A stretch of 64,000 nucleotides of DNA, taken from Pedobacter psychrodurus. Lineage in GTDB: Bacteria; Bacteroidota; Bacteroidia; Sphingobacteriales; Sphingobacteriaceae. Where the stretch lies: the NCBI RefSeq assembly GCF_004331735.1, contig NZ_SJSO01000029.1, positions 1-64,000 of the forward strand, given 5' to 3'. The translations under genes and the position numbers were made by a program. Every line of letters starts with the position of its first letter. Position 1 is the stretch's first letter. Below are positions 9,174 to 17,616 of the stretch, piece after piece. Under the pieces are notes generated by a model. That model did no database searches. It saw nothing but the letters and a program-made list of their open reading frames with translations, and had not been told where the DNA came from.

Positions 9174-9981
9174 GATAGCATGGAGCAGAGACAGGCATCC
9201 GTAAATTTATTCCTCTGAAACTATGAGGGGCACGTGGGGTCGTCATCTCGACCGTAGTGGAGAGATCTTTGAACTTTCTAATACGGTCGTCATTCCCGCG
9301 CAGGCGGGAACCTTAAAGCGCTCGCTATCTGCTATACCAGATTACAGGGAGCGGAGAAATATTACGCATAATTTCTATTTCGTTTAATTCGTCATCCGAT
9401 AGCTATCGGATGCGAGGCTGGGCTTGAGCGAGCCGAAGCAATCTTCATGGAGATTTAGTCGTGTTTTTACCACCAAGTCACCAAGTCACTAAGATAACCT
9501 TGCCAAACTTTGTGTTCTTGGTGTCTTTGTGGTTAATTGCCATTTTTTAGTAATTCGGTAGTCATCCGATAGCTATCGGATCCCGCACAGGCGGAACCAC
9601 GATTGCTTTAGCGAAGCTAATCTTAAAACGCTTGCTTTTACCATTTTTCATACCCAACCTTCGACATAGCTGTAGACCAAAATAACCCTAAGCTATGTTT
9701 TTCTTTACCTTTTATTTAGCTATTGTTAACCCGCCAACCGAAAGCGATGCAAATCTTGGACCTACCTGATCTACAACGAAGCCTTAATTTTACCAAAACA
9801 AGTTCGAAGCAGTATGCAACTAAGTACATAGCAGGGGACAAGCAAGCCTGGCCGGAAGGTGGCTTAAACGTGGGGTAAATGTGGCGTAAAGGTGGGGTTT
9901 AGGATATTTTTTTTTGGATTTTTAATCAGATTGACTAAATTGGGTGATCATCCCTTTTGTTTAACCTAATATACTAAAATT

Positions 9982-10800
9982 ATGGCTATCCAGAATGGAA
10001 TTATCAAAATTAATGGGCAACTGGGCGATCTTGTTTTTTACAAACGCGGAAATACAGATGTTGTAAGACAAAAAGCTGCTCACAAACAGCAAACTGAAGC
10101 GAGCAAAAAAAGCAGCCGCGATTTTGGTAGGGCCAGCAGAAATGCGGCTTATATCAGAAAAGCATTTGCGCCACTGGTAAAACTTTATGCTTATGGCGAT
10201 CTCCTGAATCGCCTAAACAAGCGTTTTATCGAAATCTTTAAAACGATCCCGCTCGAAAAAGCAGGCAATAAAAAATTGATTGATGGTGATATTGCTTTGC
10301 TTAAGGGTTTCGAATTTAATACCAGCAAGCCCCTGCAACAGTTATGGCTGAGCGAAACCGATTTGTGCATAGATACCGATGGATTAGTAAAACTTATTCT
10401 GCCTAAATGCGAACTTAAAACCCTCCTGAAACCGCATCCTAAGGCTACCGAAGCACGATTGCAGGTCATGGGCTTTCATTTCGAACTGGATGATCATGGC
10501 GGCTACGAAATTATTGAAGTGAATGATCTGGTCATACCTTTAAGTAACAGCCATTTTCCGAAAACAACCTTAACCTTAGGCCTGAATCACAGGGGCGATA
10601 AAGCTTTGATTTTCGCCATGGGCATTTCATTTTTCATCGGTGCTGCCCGCTCTGCCGACCGGCGTTATTATGCAGGTAAAATTATTCACGCACTGCATGT
10701 AAAGGATGGTTTGGTCGTCAATTTTGTGAGGCAACCTAAAGTTGAAAGAGAGGTAATGGAACAAGGGGATAAGTTAAGCTGGGTGGTAGAGGAGGAGTGA
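9982..10800 (+). CDS. Conserved hypothetical protein, unrecognised
   Basis: A 272-residue soluble protein with no signal peptide or membrane segment. It opens with MAIQNGIIKINGQLGDLVFYKRGNT, where the GxxGDLVFYKR turn recalls a recurrent N-terminus of uncharacterised Bacteroidota proteins. Next comes a basic, Lys/Gln/Ser-rich stretch (residues 25-50), a helical central part and a C-terminal half predicted to be mostly beta. It stands alone at the left edge of the accessory island, 170 bp before the MazG gene. I do not recognise an enzyme motif. Coding quality (full-length ORF, good start context after a repeat desert) supports a real gene; function unknown. Confidence 0.7.
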   Translation: MAIQNGIIKINGQLGDLVFYKRGNTDVVRQKAAHKQQTEASKKSSRDFGRASRNAAYIRKAFAPLVKLYAYGDLLNRLNKRFIEIFKTIPLEKAGNKKLIDGDIALLKGFEFNTSKPLQQLWLSETDLCIDTDGLVKLILPKCELKTLLKPHPKATEARLQVMGFHFELDDHGGYEIIEVNDLVIPLSNSHFPKTTLTLGLNHRGDKALIFAMGISFFIGAARSADRRYYAGKIIHALHVKDGLVVNFVRQPKVEREVMEQGDKLSWVVEEE

Positions 10801-10972
10801 GTTTGCTGTTGTTTTGGTCCGATTTTTTTAGGTGTTTAATAAGCTTGGTAGTGCTGTGAATGTGTACTTGGATTTATTTAACGTACTGATCAGTTTGGCC
10901 AATCTCGAAATTTTTATATGATTGCACTTCCCAAATCAACAGTATATTCTTAAATTGGCCATAATTAGCCTT

Positions 10973-11296
10973 ATGACAGAAGAAATAACAGCGGCATTAT
11001 TAAAGTTTAGAGACGAGCGCGATTGGGCGCAGTTTCACAATCCTAAAGATTTAGCACTTGCTTTAAGTATAGAATCAGCAGAGCTGCTTGAGTTGTTTCT
11101 GTGGAAAAATGCAGAGGATGCAAATGTTGACAAAATTAAAGAGGAACTCGCTGATGTGTTTTCTTATGCATTATTATTGGCCGAAAAATATAATCTGGAT
11201 GTGAAGCAGATCATCCTTGATAAAATTAAACTTAACGATACCAAGTATCCCGTTGGTAAAGCAAAAGGAACAGCTAAAAAGTATAATGAACTATAA
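10973..11296 (+). CDS. MazG-like nucleotide pyrophosphohydrolase
   Basis: A 107-residue all-alpha NTP pyrophosphatase. The metal-binding pattern is present: IESAELLELFLW (E..E) about residues 36-47, then EELADVFSYALLLAEK (E..D) about residues 61-76, followed by KxxxNDxKYPVGKAKG, typical of the small dimeric MazG/dCTPase-like branch. Such enzymes hydrolyse (d)NTPs to NMP and pyrophosphate and can remove modified or alarm nucleotides. The ATG at 10973 is chosen over an upstream TTG. Its stop codon directly abuts the ATG of the next gene (11297), so the pair is almost certainly co-translated and functionally linked. Confidence 0.88.
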   Translation: MTEEITAALLKFRDERDWAQFHNPKDLALALSIESAELLELFLWKNAEDANVDKIKEELADVFSYALLLAEKYNLDVKQIILDKIKLNDTKYPVGKAKGTAKKYNEL

Positions 11297-13480
11297 ATGA
11301 GTAAACGTTATCTAATTAGCACCTCTGTATTTTCCGAAGAAAGTTTAACAGATCTAAGTTTAAAACATCAGAATTTTTTATCCTGGCCATTAGTTTACTT
11401 TTTAAGTGAAAACAATAAGTATGAAGCTTACGTTGGGGAGACTACCGACCTTGTTAGCAGGATGAAAGCCCATTTAAAAAGCAATCGTAAAAAAAATCTT
11501 AAATCGGTACATTTAATTTTAAGTGATCTTTTTAACAAATCTGCAACACTTGATATTGAATCGAATTTAATAAAATACATAGCTGCCGATGGCCGCTATC
11601 AGTTACAAAATGGTAATTTAGGCATTACTGACCATCATTTTTACCAAAGAAAGGAACTATATTGGGGTATTTTTAAAGATATATGGTCTGAACTCCGAAC
11701 GCTGGGTATTACCAGACATTCTTTAGAATATATCGATAATAGTGATCTTTTTAAATATTCGCCTTATAAAAGTTTGTCAGATGAACAGGTTACTGGTCTA
11801 AAAACAATACTTAAATGTTTGTTGGATGATAGGGCAAAGGTAAGTTTAATTGAAGGTGGTGCTGGAACAGGAAAGAGTATTTTAGCTATATTTTTATTTA
11901 AACTCTTAAAAACAGATACCGAAGATTTTAATTTAACTGATTTTGACGAGAATGATCTGGAACTTTTTGAATTATTTAAAAAAGTTAAGCAACAATACGG
12001 TCATTTGGAAATGGCTTTGGTGGTGCCTATGTCGTCGTTTAGAAAAACAATACAAAAAGTTTTTAAAGGGATTAAAGGTTTAAAATCGAATATGGTTATC
12101 GGGCCTGCCGATGTAGTTAAAAAGAAATACGATTTATTAATTATTGATGAATCACATCGTTTAAGGCAAAGGGTAAATTTAGGCGCTTATTTTGGTGCCT
12201 TTGATAGAAATTGTAAGGCACTAGATTTCGACAAAATGACGAGTTCTGAGTTAGACTGGGTTTTAAAACAAGCCAATAAATGCATCTTATTTTATGATGA
12301 ACAGCAAAGCATTAAACCTTCTGATGTGTCGGCCATTGCATTTAAGCATTTAAAGCAAAAAGCAGATACCCGTTACGAAATATTGAAAACTCAATTTAGG
12401 GTTAAGGGCGGGGCGGATTACGTGAAATTTATTCAAGGTTTGTTTACCGAGCAAAATAAGGCATTAAAACCTTATGCCCCTGGCTTAAACTATGAGTCAT
12501 ATCTCTACGAATCTTTAGATGATATGGTGAATGATATAAAATTAAAAGATCAGCAATTCGGCTTATCCAGATTAGTTGCAGGTTTTGCCTGGAAATGGAT
12601 TTCAAAGAAAGATAAAAGCAAATTTGATATTGTTATCGAGGATACAAAGTTGCAGTGGAATGCTGTAACTGTTGATTGGGTAAATACACCAAATGCCATA
12701 AATGAAGTTGGTTGTATACATACTCTTCAAGGCTATGATCTAAATTATACTGGCGTAATCATTGGGCCTGAAATCGGATATGATCCTATATCAGAAAAAC
12801 TAATTATTCATGATCAACTATATCAGGATAAAAATGGTAAAAACTCTATTAGAGATCCTGAGATATTAAAAAGCTATATTATTAATATTTATAAAACCAT
12901 TTTATTGAGAGGAATTAATGGAACTTTTATTTACGTTTGCGATCCAGCACTGCGTAACCATTTTAAAAAGTTTTGGCGGTTAAAAGAAACCTTAGCTGAA
13001 GTTAAGCCGCTAAACATACATCCGAACAAAACCAACGGGCAATGCATTCCTTTTTATGATTTAACTATTGCTGCGGGTTCATTTTCCGATTATCAGCAAG
13101 TTGAAAATATTAGCTTTTTGGAGTTGCCTGAAAGCTTAAGAACAAATACCGATCTATTTGCTTGCAAGATTGTTGGCGAATCTATGAATAAAGTTATTCC
13201 TAACGGATCAATTGCGTTATTTAAAAAATATAGCGGAGGCTCACGTAATGGATTGATTTGCTTAGTCGAATCAACCAATATCTATGATAAAGAATTAGGT
13301 GGTCAGTATACTATTAAAGAATATAGGAGCAAGAAAACCCAAACTGATGATAGTTGGGTGCATGAAGAAATTACCTTACATCCCTTATCGACCGATGAGT
13401 ATTTTAAGCCTCTTGTTTTAAGAGATGAAGAAACTATTGATTTAAAGGTTATAGGGATTTTTGAAAGCGTGTTGGCTTAA
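11297..13480 (+). CDS. GIY-YIG nuclease / DUF2075 SF1 helicase / S24 (LexA-like) peptidase fusion
   Basis: A 727-residue three-part protein. Residues 32-100 form a GIY-YIG nuclease: VYFL (33-36), YVG (45-47), likely catalytic Arg55 and Glu88. Residues 160-555 are a DUF2075/SF1 helicase-like ATPase: Walker A GGAGTGKS (187-194), Walker B LLIIDESH (280-287), YDEQQ (333-337), QFR (366-368), TLQGYDLNYTGVIIG (476-490) and YKTILLRG (532-539). Residues 580-727 resemble S24/LexA peptidases: a cleavage-like Ala593-Gly594, catalytic Ser629 in VGESM and likely Lys674. All active-site residues appear kept. With the abutting MazG gene it looks like an anti-invader module. DNA-damage activation is inferred, not shown. 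Confidence 0.88.
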   Translation: MSKRYLISTSVFSEESLTDLSLKHQNFLSWPLVYFLSENNKYEAYVGETTDLVSRMKAHLKSNRKKNLKSVHLILSDLFNKSATLDIESNLIKYIAADGRYQLQNGNLGITDHHFYQRKELYWGIFKDIWSELRTLGITRHSLEYIDNSDLFKYSPYKSLSDEQVTGLKTILKCLLDDRAKVSLIEGGAGTGKSILAIFLFKLLKTDTEDFNLTDFDENDLELFELFKKVKQQYGHLEMALVVPMSSFRKTIQKVFKGIKGLKSNMVIGPADVVKKKYDLLIIDESHRLRQRVNLGAYFGAFDRNCKALDFDKMTSSELDWVLKQANKCILFYDEQQSIKPSDVSAIAFKHLKQKADTRYEILKTQFRVKGGADYVKFIQGLFTEQNKALKPYAPGLNYESYLYESLDDMVNDIKLKDQQFGLSRLVAGFAWKWISKKDKSKFDIVIEDTKLQWNAVTVDWVNTPNAINEVGCIHTLQGYDLNYTGVIIGPEIGYDPISEKLIIHDQLYQDKNGKNSIRDPEILKSYIINIYKTILLRGINGTFIYVCDPALRNHFKKFWRLKETLAEVKPLNIHPNKTNGQCIPFYDLTIAAGSFSDYQQVENISFLELPESLRTNTDLFACKIVGESMNKVIPNGSIALFKKYSGGSRNGLICLVESTNIYDKELGGQYTIKEYRSKKTQTDDSWVHEEITLHPLSTDEYFKPLVLRDEETIDLKVIGIFESVLA

Positions 13481-13511
13481 CAGATTATTTTAAATAGAAG
13501 TTTTCTCTCAA

Positions 13512-13526
13512 TACGGGAACCCGTAA
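13512..13526 (+). repeat. 15-bp motif TACGGGAACCCGTAA, left copy
   Basis: TACGGG and CCCGTA form 6-bp arms around AA. A reversed copy (TACGGGAAACCGTAA on the minus strand, 14 of 15 identical) lies at 13893-13907, so the pair brackets the small lipoprotein gene. Confidence 0.6.
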
Positions 13527-13559
13527 TTTTTACGTCTCATGGCCTGGTATCTTGGTGCC

Positions 13560-13775
13560 ATGAAAAGATTTTATTATATCCTGTTTTTATGTATTGGCAT
13601 ACTTGCCTGTAGCAAACAAAATGAAATTGGGGCAGGTACAGATACCGAAACCTATATACCATGTGGCACGTATAAATCCGGGCAAAAATTATATCAAGGC
13701 TCCAAAGGTGGGTGCTTTTATTATAATAGCAAGGGCAATAAGGAATATGTGGAGAGGAGTGCATGTAAGTGTTAG
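13560..13775 (+). CDS. Small lipoprotein with GGCFYYNSKGNKEYV motif
   Basis: A 71-residue predicted lipoprotein. The ATG at 13560 gives MKRFYYILFLCIGILAC, a lipobox ending at Cys17; an upstream in-frame ATG at 13539 would bury it. The mature part is about 54 residues and ends in GGCFYYNSKGNKEYVERSACKC, with three Cys. Similar short GGCYYxNSxGNKxYV tails occur in small proteins of Bacteroidota and resemble a minimal adaptor-like beta motif; I recall no known function. It lies 80 bp after the helicase fusion and is bracketed by inverted copies of a 15-bp motif, so it may be a separate cassette. Confidence 0.65.
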   Translation: MKRFYYILFLCIGILACSKQNEIGAGTDTETYIPCGTYKSGQKLYQGSKGGCFYYNSKGNKEYVERSACKC

Positions 13776-14139
13776 TATACTGTACGATTCTTTTATTGAG
13801 TTTATAAGTAGAAATCTCAAATGTCATCATAAAACAATTAATCTGTCGATGTTTAGACTTCGAGTGTAATATTATTTTCATGACTTAATACTTTACGGTT
13901 TCCCGTAAATCGCCTTATTTTCAGTGTTTTATAGTGTTTTTGAGTTTTTTTAAGTTATTAACACACCTTTTAAATTGGCAATTTACAGTTGAATCTCATT
14001 CTCCATCCGTTTTTGACAATTGAATGATTTTATAATCAATTCCGAACGCAATAGTGTTAATAACTTATATTAAACTAGTTTTTAAGTTTTGCCTATATTG
14101 TGTCTTTGTGATAAGACGGAAATATTTGATTTTGGAATT
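13776..14139. other. Intergenic, AT-rich, no gene seen
   Basis: Holds the reversed 15-bp motif at 13893-13907 (TTTACGG/CCGTAAA hairpin) and otherwise AT-rich unstructured DNA. No credible reading frame. Confidence 0.5.
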
Positions 14140-14247
14140 ATAAAAATAAAAAGGCTCAGGAGACTTCGACATATCCTGAGCCCAATAAAATTTATTATTC
14201 GCAACTAAGGGAATTAGAAACGAACATGAGATAGCCTCGTTATTTAG
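14140..14247 (-). ncRNA. Candidate small RNA on the minus strand
   Basis: On the minus strand TACTTTTG (plus 14255-14262) matches the -7 element TANNTTTG, with GTG in place of TTG 19 bp upstream. About 95 bp downstream a 9-bp hairpin (GGCTCAGGA 14153-14161 with TCCTGAGCC 14174-14182) is followed on the minus strand by TTTTTATTTTT, a good intrinsic terminator. No minus-strand ORF exists between them. An internal AACGA/TCGTT stem is also visible. The promoter match is imperfect, so this is a candidate only. Confidence 0.4.
14153..14182 (-). terminator. Intrinsic terminator reading on the minus strand
   Basis: Nine-bp perfect stem with a 12-nt loop, then a T-rich tract on the minus strand. It has no upstream minus-strand protein gene to serve, which points to a non-coding transcript. 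Confidence 0.65.
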
Positions 14248-14251
14248 AATG

Positions 14252-14282
14252 GTACAAAAGTAAAATTATTATGCTTTTGTAC
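14252..14282. promoter_or_regulatory. Inverted repeat GTACAAAAG-N13-CTTTTGTAC
   Basis: Perfect 9-bp arms at 14252-14260 and 14274-14282, with ATGGT/ACCAT as further outer pairing. The left arm overlaps the candidate minus-strand -7 element, and the site lies 125 bp before the 58-residue gene. It could be a divergent operator. Confidence 0.45.
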
Positions 14283-14405
14283 ACCATTAAGTTCATATTC
14301 TTTTTCTCCTATTGCCTTGGAGATACCAGCCTTGCAAACCTTCTGGAAGTAATTAAATCTGCTCATTTATTGGGCATTGATTCCCTATTATTTAAATTTT
14401 TTAGT

Positions 14406-14582
14406 ATGGCTACAAATGGTAAATCAGGCGATAATCGCCGACATGGTGCAGTGAAAGATCGCTCGCAAACTTTTAACCCTACAACCGAACAATGGGTTAA
14501 ACGAGATACCGAAACTGGTAAATTTATGGATGTGAAACAGGATGGAACGCCTTTTAAAGGCGTTAGAAAGGAGAAGAATTAG
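14406..14582 (+). CDS. Small basic protein, conserved hypothetical
   Basis: A 58-residue, strongly charged protein starting MATNGKSGDNRRHGAVKDRS. Recognisable repeating features are GDNRRxGAV, RSQTFNP, WVKRDTETGKFMDVKQDG and PFKGVRKEK; I recall similar small proteins in many Bacteroidota and other bacteria, without known function. The ATG at 14406 is preferred, because the longer in-frame version from 14271 adds an unrelated hydrophobic stretch across the inverted repeat. Its stop codon touches the ATG of the next gene at 14583, so the two are translated together. The basic charge would suit nucleic-acid binding, but that is a guess. Confidence 0.6.
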   Translation: MATNGKSGDNRRHGAVKDRSQTFNPTTEQWVKRDTETGKFMDVKQDGTPFKGVRKEKN

Positions 14583-15215
14583 ATGTTGAATATAAGTATC
14601 GCAAAACTTGAGCAAGCAAGGAAAAACCCACAAGCATTCGCAGCAAGCTTAAGTGTAGCTGAAAAAGGATTTGGCAATAGAGGTTCTTTTAGTGGTACAT
14701 TTAAAAGCTTTATTGGAAAGTTTCACAATGATATAGCGAATAAAGACAAATTTCATACACAACTGCAAGATGCCTATAAGCTTCAATTTGTTGAGAACTC
14801 ATTAAATAATAAACGTGCTGAGAAATATTGTGAGGCGTTTTCCAAGTATACTGATTACATGATAGAGCATAGATTTGGCTTGGATAATTTTTTTACCAGA
14901 ATAAACTTAAAATTACTTTCAAATGTTTCATTGGGAGGTAATTCACCAGTTTTAAGCTCAAGTGATACTCGTAATATAGTTTTTTCAATAGAAGAAGCTC
15001 CTTCCAATTGGCAGTATGAACTAAAATATCCAATACTTCAAAAATATCTTGCTGAAAATTATTATGAGTGTGAGGTGGATAGAGTGGAGATAGGCATTTT
15101 CAATGTTAACAGCTGTCAATTTGAATTGAACGTCTTTGATAATGTTGAAATAGAAGGGGCCTTTAAAGAAGCTAGAATTGTTCTTGGAGAAGTGGATCGG
15201 ATTCTTAAATTATAA
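14583..15215 (+). CDS. Unrecognised protein in the Shedu gene cluster
   Basis: A 210-residue soluble protein beginning MLNISIAKLEQARKNPQAFA. The N-terminal third is helical and basic (KGFGNRGSFSGTFKSFIGKFHND), the middle includes AEKYCEAFSKYTDYMIEHRFG, and the C-terminus is a mixed alpha/beta segment ending VLGEVDRILKL. No catalytic motif is recognised. The start abuts the 58-residue gene and the end lies 21 bp before the Shedu gene, so the three look like one operon. Low GC and AT-rich codons like those of the neighbouring defence genes point to shared foreign origin. It could be an accessory or regulator of Shedu, or an independent toxin-like part. Confidence 0.65.
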   Translation: MLNISIAKLEQARKNPQAFAASLSVAEKGFGNRGSFSGTFKSFIGKFHNDIANKDKFHTQLQDAYKLQFVENSLNNKRAEKYCEAFSKYTDYMIEHRFGLDNFFTRINLKLLSNVSLGGNSPVLSSSDTRNIVFSIEEAPSNWQYELKYPILQKYLAENYYECEVDRVEIGIFNVNSCQFELNVFDNVEIEGAFKEARIVLGEVDRILKL

Positions 15216-15236
15216 AATATCACCAACTTATACTAA

Positions 15237-16481
15237 ATGAGCAAAGATAAAGAGTATCAACCAAATTCAGAAAATGTAACTAGCGATGATGGCATGAATC
15301 AGGTATATCATTATTGTAATGATAAGGGACTGCCAATTTTTAAGACGAAGGAATTTTGGGTGGGAGAAAAAAGATTTCTTTTTTATCCTTACTCTATAAA
15401 TACATCTGATGGTTCTGTAAAATCAAAAAGAATTAATAGTATTGAATTTTTAGGATGGGAAACTATCAATGATATACCAGATGATTTCAAAACTGAAAAC
15501 AAGTATGGACTAAGAAAGTTACGTACCAAAGCCTTTTTTAACGTTTTATACAGCAAGTTTAAGGATGTGCGAGATTTTACGATAGGAATTAATATTGAAA
15601 ATAGTTTTAGGCCAGATCATATTTATTTAAACTGGGCCAATGTAAAGGTGATTTTAGGCGATATAGGAAAAGAAAAAAATAACTATGATAGGGAAAAAAC
15701 ATATCTAATTAATAAACACCTATCAAAAATTAATACTAGGCTTACTATCGCTCAACGGTATATTCCTGCTGGTGATTTGCAAAGATTTCTATCCAAATAT
15801 GATTCTTTTGAAAAAATTAATAGTTATGATCTAAATGCGCTTTCCGCAGTTATGGATTACATACCTCCTACTTTAATTCAAAACACTGCAAATTTCATTA
15901 ATAGCAAGGAAAAGATTAATAAGATATATATAGAAGACACGATCACAACTTTTGAGAAGTTAATGTCTGCAACTAAAGATAACGAAAAGCAATGGCAAAA
16001 CTTTTTTGAGAAAAACGCATGGACGTTATCGCATATTTTTCCGTATGAGGTAATACTTAATGAAAGAGAGGCATATGTCGGAGGAAAAACTTTGGGTAAC
16101 AAAGATGGCCGTATTGTAGATTTTCTTTTCGCAAATGGATTTAAAGATAATTTCGCTTTATTAGAATTTAAAACGCATAACAAAACTCTTTTAAAAAATG
16201 CGGTTTACAGGAAACCGGCTGTGTTTGCAATGTCAGATGATCTGTCTGGTGGTATTGCCCAGTGTTTGGATCAAAAGGACGTTTACATTAAGGACTTCGG
16301 AAATAAAAACCCAATGTTCGATCCTAAATGCATTTTAGTAATTGGTCAAAAACAAAAGCTAACTGAACCACAAAAAAAATGCTTCGAGCTAATAAGGTCG
16401 AATCAAAAAGCTGTTGATATTGTGACTTTTGACGAAATTATAATGAAATTGAAAGGATTGCTTAAAGTTTTAAGTAAATAG
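15237..16481 (+). CDS. sduA: Shedu-type defence nuclease (SduA, DUF4263)
   Basis: A 414-residue protein whose C-terminal half matches the Shedu nuclease domain. The domain opens at about residue 250 with EKQWQNFFEKNAWTLS; the PD-(D/E)xK core is visible as D295 in GRIVDFLF, then E310 and K312 in LLEFKTH, and Gln342 in IAQCLDQKDVY, the conserved position on the following helix. The N-terminal 240 residues form a variable sensor-like region. Shedu is a single-gene anti-phage system in which SduA oligomers cut DNA. It is preceded by two tightly packed unknown genes and followed by a SIR2-like gene. Confidence 0.85.
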   Translation: MSKDKEYQPNSENVTSDDGMNQVYHYCNDKGLPIFKTKEFWVGEKRFLFYPYSINTSDGSVKSKRINSIEFLGWETINDIPDDFKTENKYGLRKLRTKAFFNVLYSKFKDVRDFTIGINIENSFRPDHIYLNWANVKVILGDIGKEKNNYDREKTYLINKHLSKINTRLTIAQRYIPAGDLQRFLSKYDSFEKINSYDLNALSAVMDYIPPTLIQNTANFINSKEKINKIYIEDTITTFEKLMSATKDNEKQWQNFFEKNAWTLSHIFPYEVILNEREAYVGGKTLGNKDGRIVDFLFANGFKDNFALLEFKTHNKTLLKNAVYRKPAVFAMSDDLSGGIAQCLDQKDVYIKDFGNKNPMFDPKCILVIGQKQKLTEPQKKCFELIRSNQKAVDIVTFDEIIMKLKGLLKVLSK

Positions 16482-16581
16482 TTGTTATAACGGCAATTAA
16501 TTATTAGAGTTCATATGACTAAAAAACAAACTATCTTAAGGACAGTCGTTAAGAAACATAAATTATATCAAGCAAAACATT

Positions 16582-17616
16582 ATGGGTTATAACTTGCTAA
16601 GTTTCCAAGAGGCGCTTAGGGATGCGAAAGGGTTCAACAGAAAACATTTGCTTACTGGTAACGGTTTCAGTATCGCGTGCAGAAGTGACATTTTTAGATA
16701 TGATACACTTTATGAACAAGCTGATTTTTCAAAATTGAGCTTTAATGTTAAGAAGGTTTTTGAAGTTTTAAATACAAAAGACTTTGAGATCGTAATGAGA
16801 AATTTAATAGGTGCCGCAAAAATCTTAGCGGTTTACGCACCCAATGAAAAATCTTTAATTTCGAAGTTCGAAAAGGATGCTGAAGATTTAAAGAATGTAT
16901 TAGTCGAAGCTATAGCATCAAGTCACCCGGAAAATCCTAGCACAATTTCAGAAGATGAATATAATTGTTGCAAAGCTTTTTTGAGTAATTTCAATAATAT
17001 TTACACTTTAAACTATGACTTGCTATTGTATTGGACTACAATGCATTTTATGGAAACTAAAGAGATCATTGCAGATGACGGTTTCCGAACTCCAGATGAA
17101 GGAAGAAAAGAATATGTTAGTTGGGATATAGAAAAAACCAATGGGCAAAATATTTTTTATCTTCATGGTGCTTTACATGTTTTTGATACTGGCTCGGAGT
17201 TACAGAAATTTACATGGATTAATACGGGTATTAAATTAATTGACCAAATTAGAGCAGCACTAGATTCAGGATCGTTCCCCTTATTTGTATCAGAAGGTTC
17301 GAGTATAGAAAAGGAAAGTAAAATAATGCATAGTAATTATCTTTCTCGTGGACTTAGAAGCTTTGCAAACATAGGTGGATGTCTGTTTATCTACGGTCAT
17401 TCACTGGCAAGCAATGATAGCCACATTTTAAAATTAATTTCGAAAAGTAAAATTGAAAGGCTGTATATAAGTATATATGGTGATATCTTATCGGAACAAA
17501 ACAAAGAAATTGTAAGGGTAGCTGAAACGCTTCAAATTATGAAAAGAGGTATTAAGATGCCTCAACTAGCTTTTTATGATGCATCATCTGCTAACGTTTG
17601 GCATCCTTCCGTTTAA
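16582..17616 (+). CDS. SIR2-like protein, DUF4917 family
   Basis: A 344-residue protein with the marks of a SIR2-like NAD-binding fold: HLLTGNGFS at residues 22-30 (in place of GAGxS), YTLNYD at 141-146 (TxNxD-like), YLHGALHVF at 193-201 with the likely catalytic His195, and IYGHSLASND at 270-279. These match what I recall of the DUF4917 family. SIR2-like domains in phage defence often destroy NAD+ on infection to stop phage growth; that role is inferred from fold and neighbourhood. It lies 100 bp after Shedu in the same direction, in AT-rich DNA. Confidence 0.75.
   Translation: MGYNLLSFQEALRDAKGFNRKHLLTGNGFSIACRSDIFRYDTLYEQADFSKLSFNVKKVFEVLNTKDFEIVMRNLIGAAKILAVYAPNEKSLISKFEKDAEDLKNVLVEAIASSHPENPSTISEDEYNCCKAFLSNFNNIYTLNYDLLLYWTTMHFMETKEIIADDGFRTPDEGRKEYVSWDIEKTNGQNIFYLHGALHVFDTGSELQKFTWINTGIKLIDQIRAALDSGSFPLFVSEGSSIEKESKIMHSNYLSRGLRSFANIGGCLFIYGHSLASNDSHILKLISKSKIERLYISIYGDILSEQNKEIVRVAETLQIMKRGIKMPQLAFYDASSANVWHPSV

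Larger units (their letters stand above)
7628..9981. other. 2.35 kb gene desert built from nested repeats
   Basis: No gene is supported here. The stretch is a mosaic of repeat modules: the palindrome ATCCGATAGCTATCGGAT at 7643, 9394 and 9564; the module GTCATCTCGACCGTAGTGG near 7930, 8652 and 9242; ATTCCCGC/GCGGGAAT-type hairpins near 7984, 8450, 9117 and 9291; a direct duplication of about 195 bp (8313-8512 and 8980-9173); two hairpin-headed elements (8040-8330 and 8762-8980); and an imperfect GTGGGGTAAA-like tandem repeat at 9858-9902. Apparent short ORFs here read through these repeats. Confidence 0.8.

Noticed and set aside
7628..9981. CRISPR array in the repeat deserts
   Set aside because: Repeats are irregular in length and spacing, are palindromic insertions rather than repeat-spacer units, and no cas gene is present.
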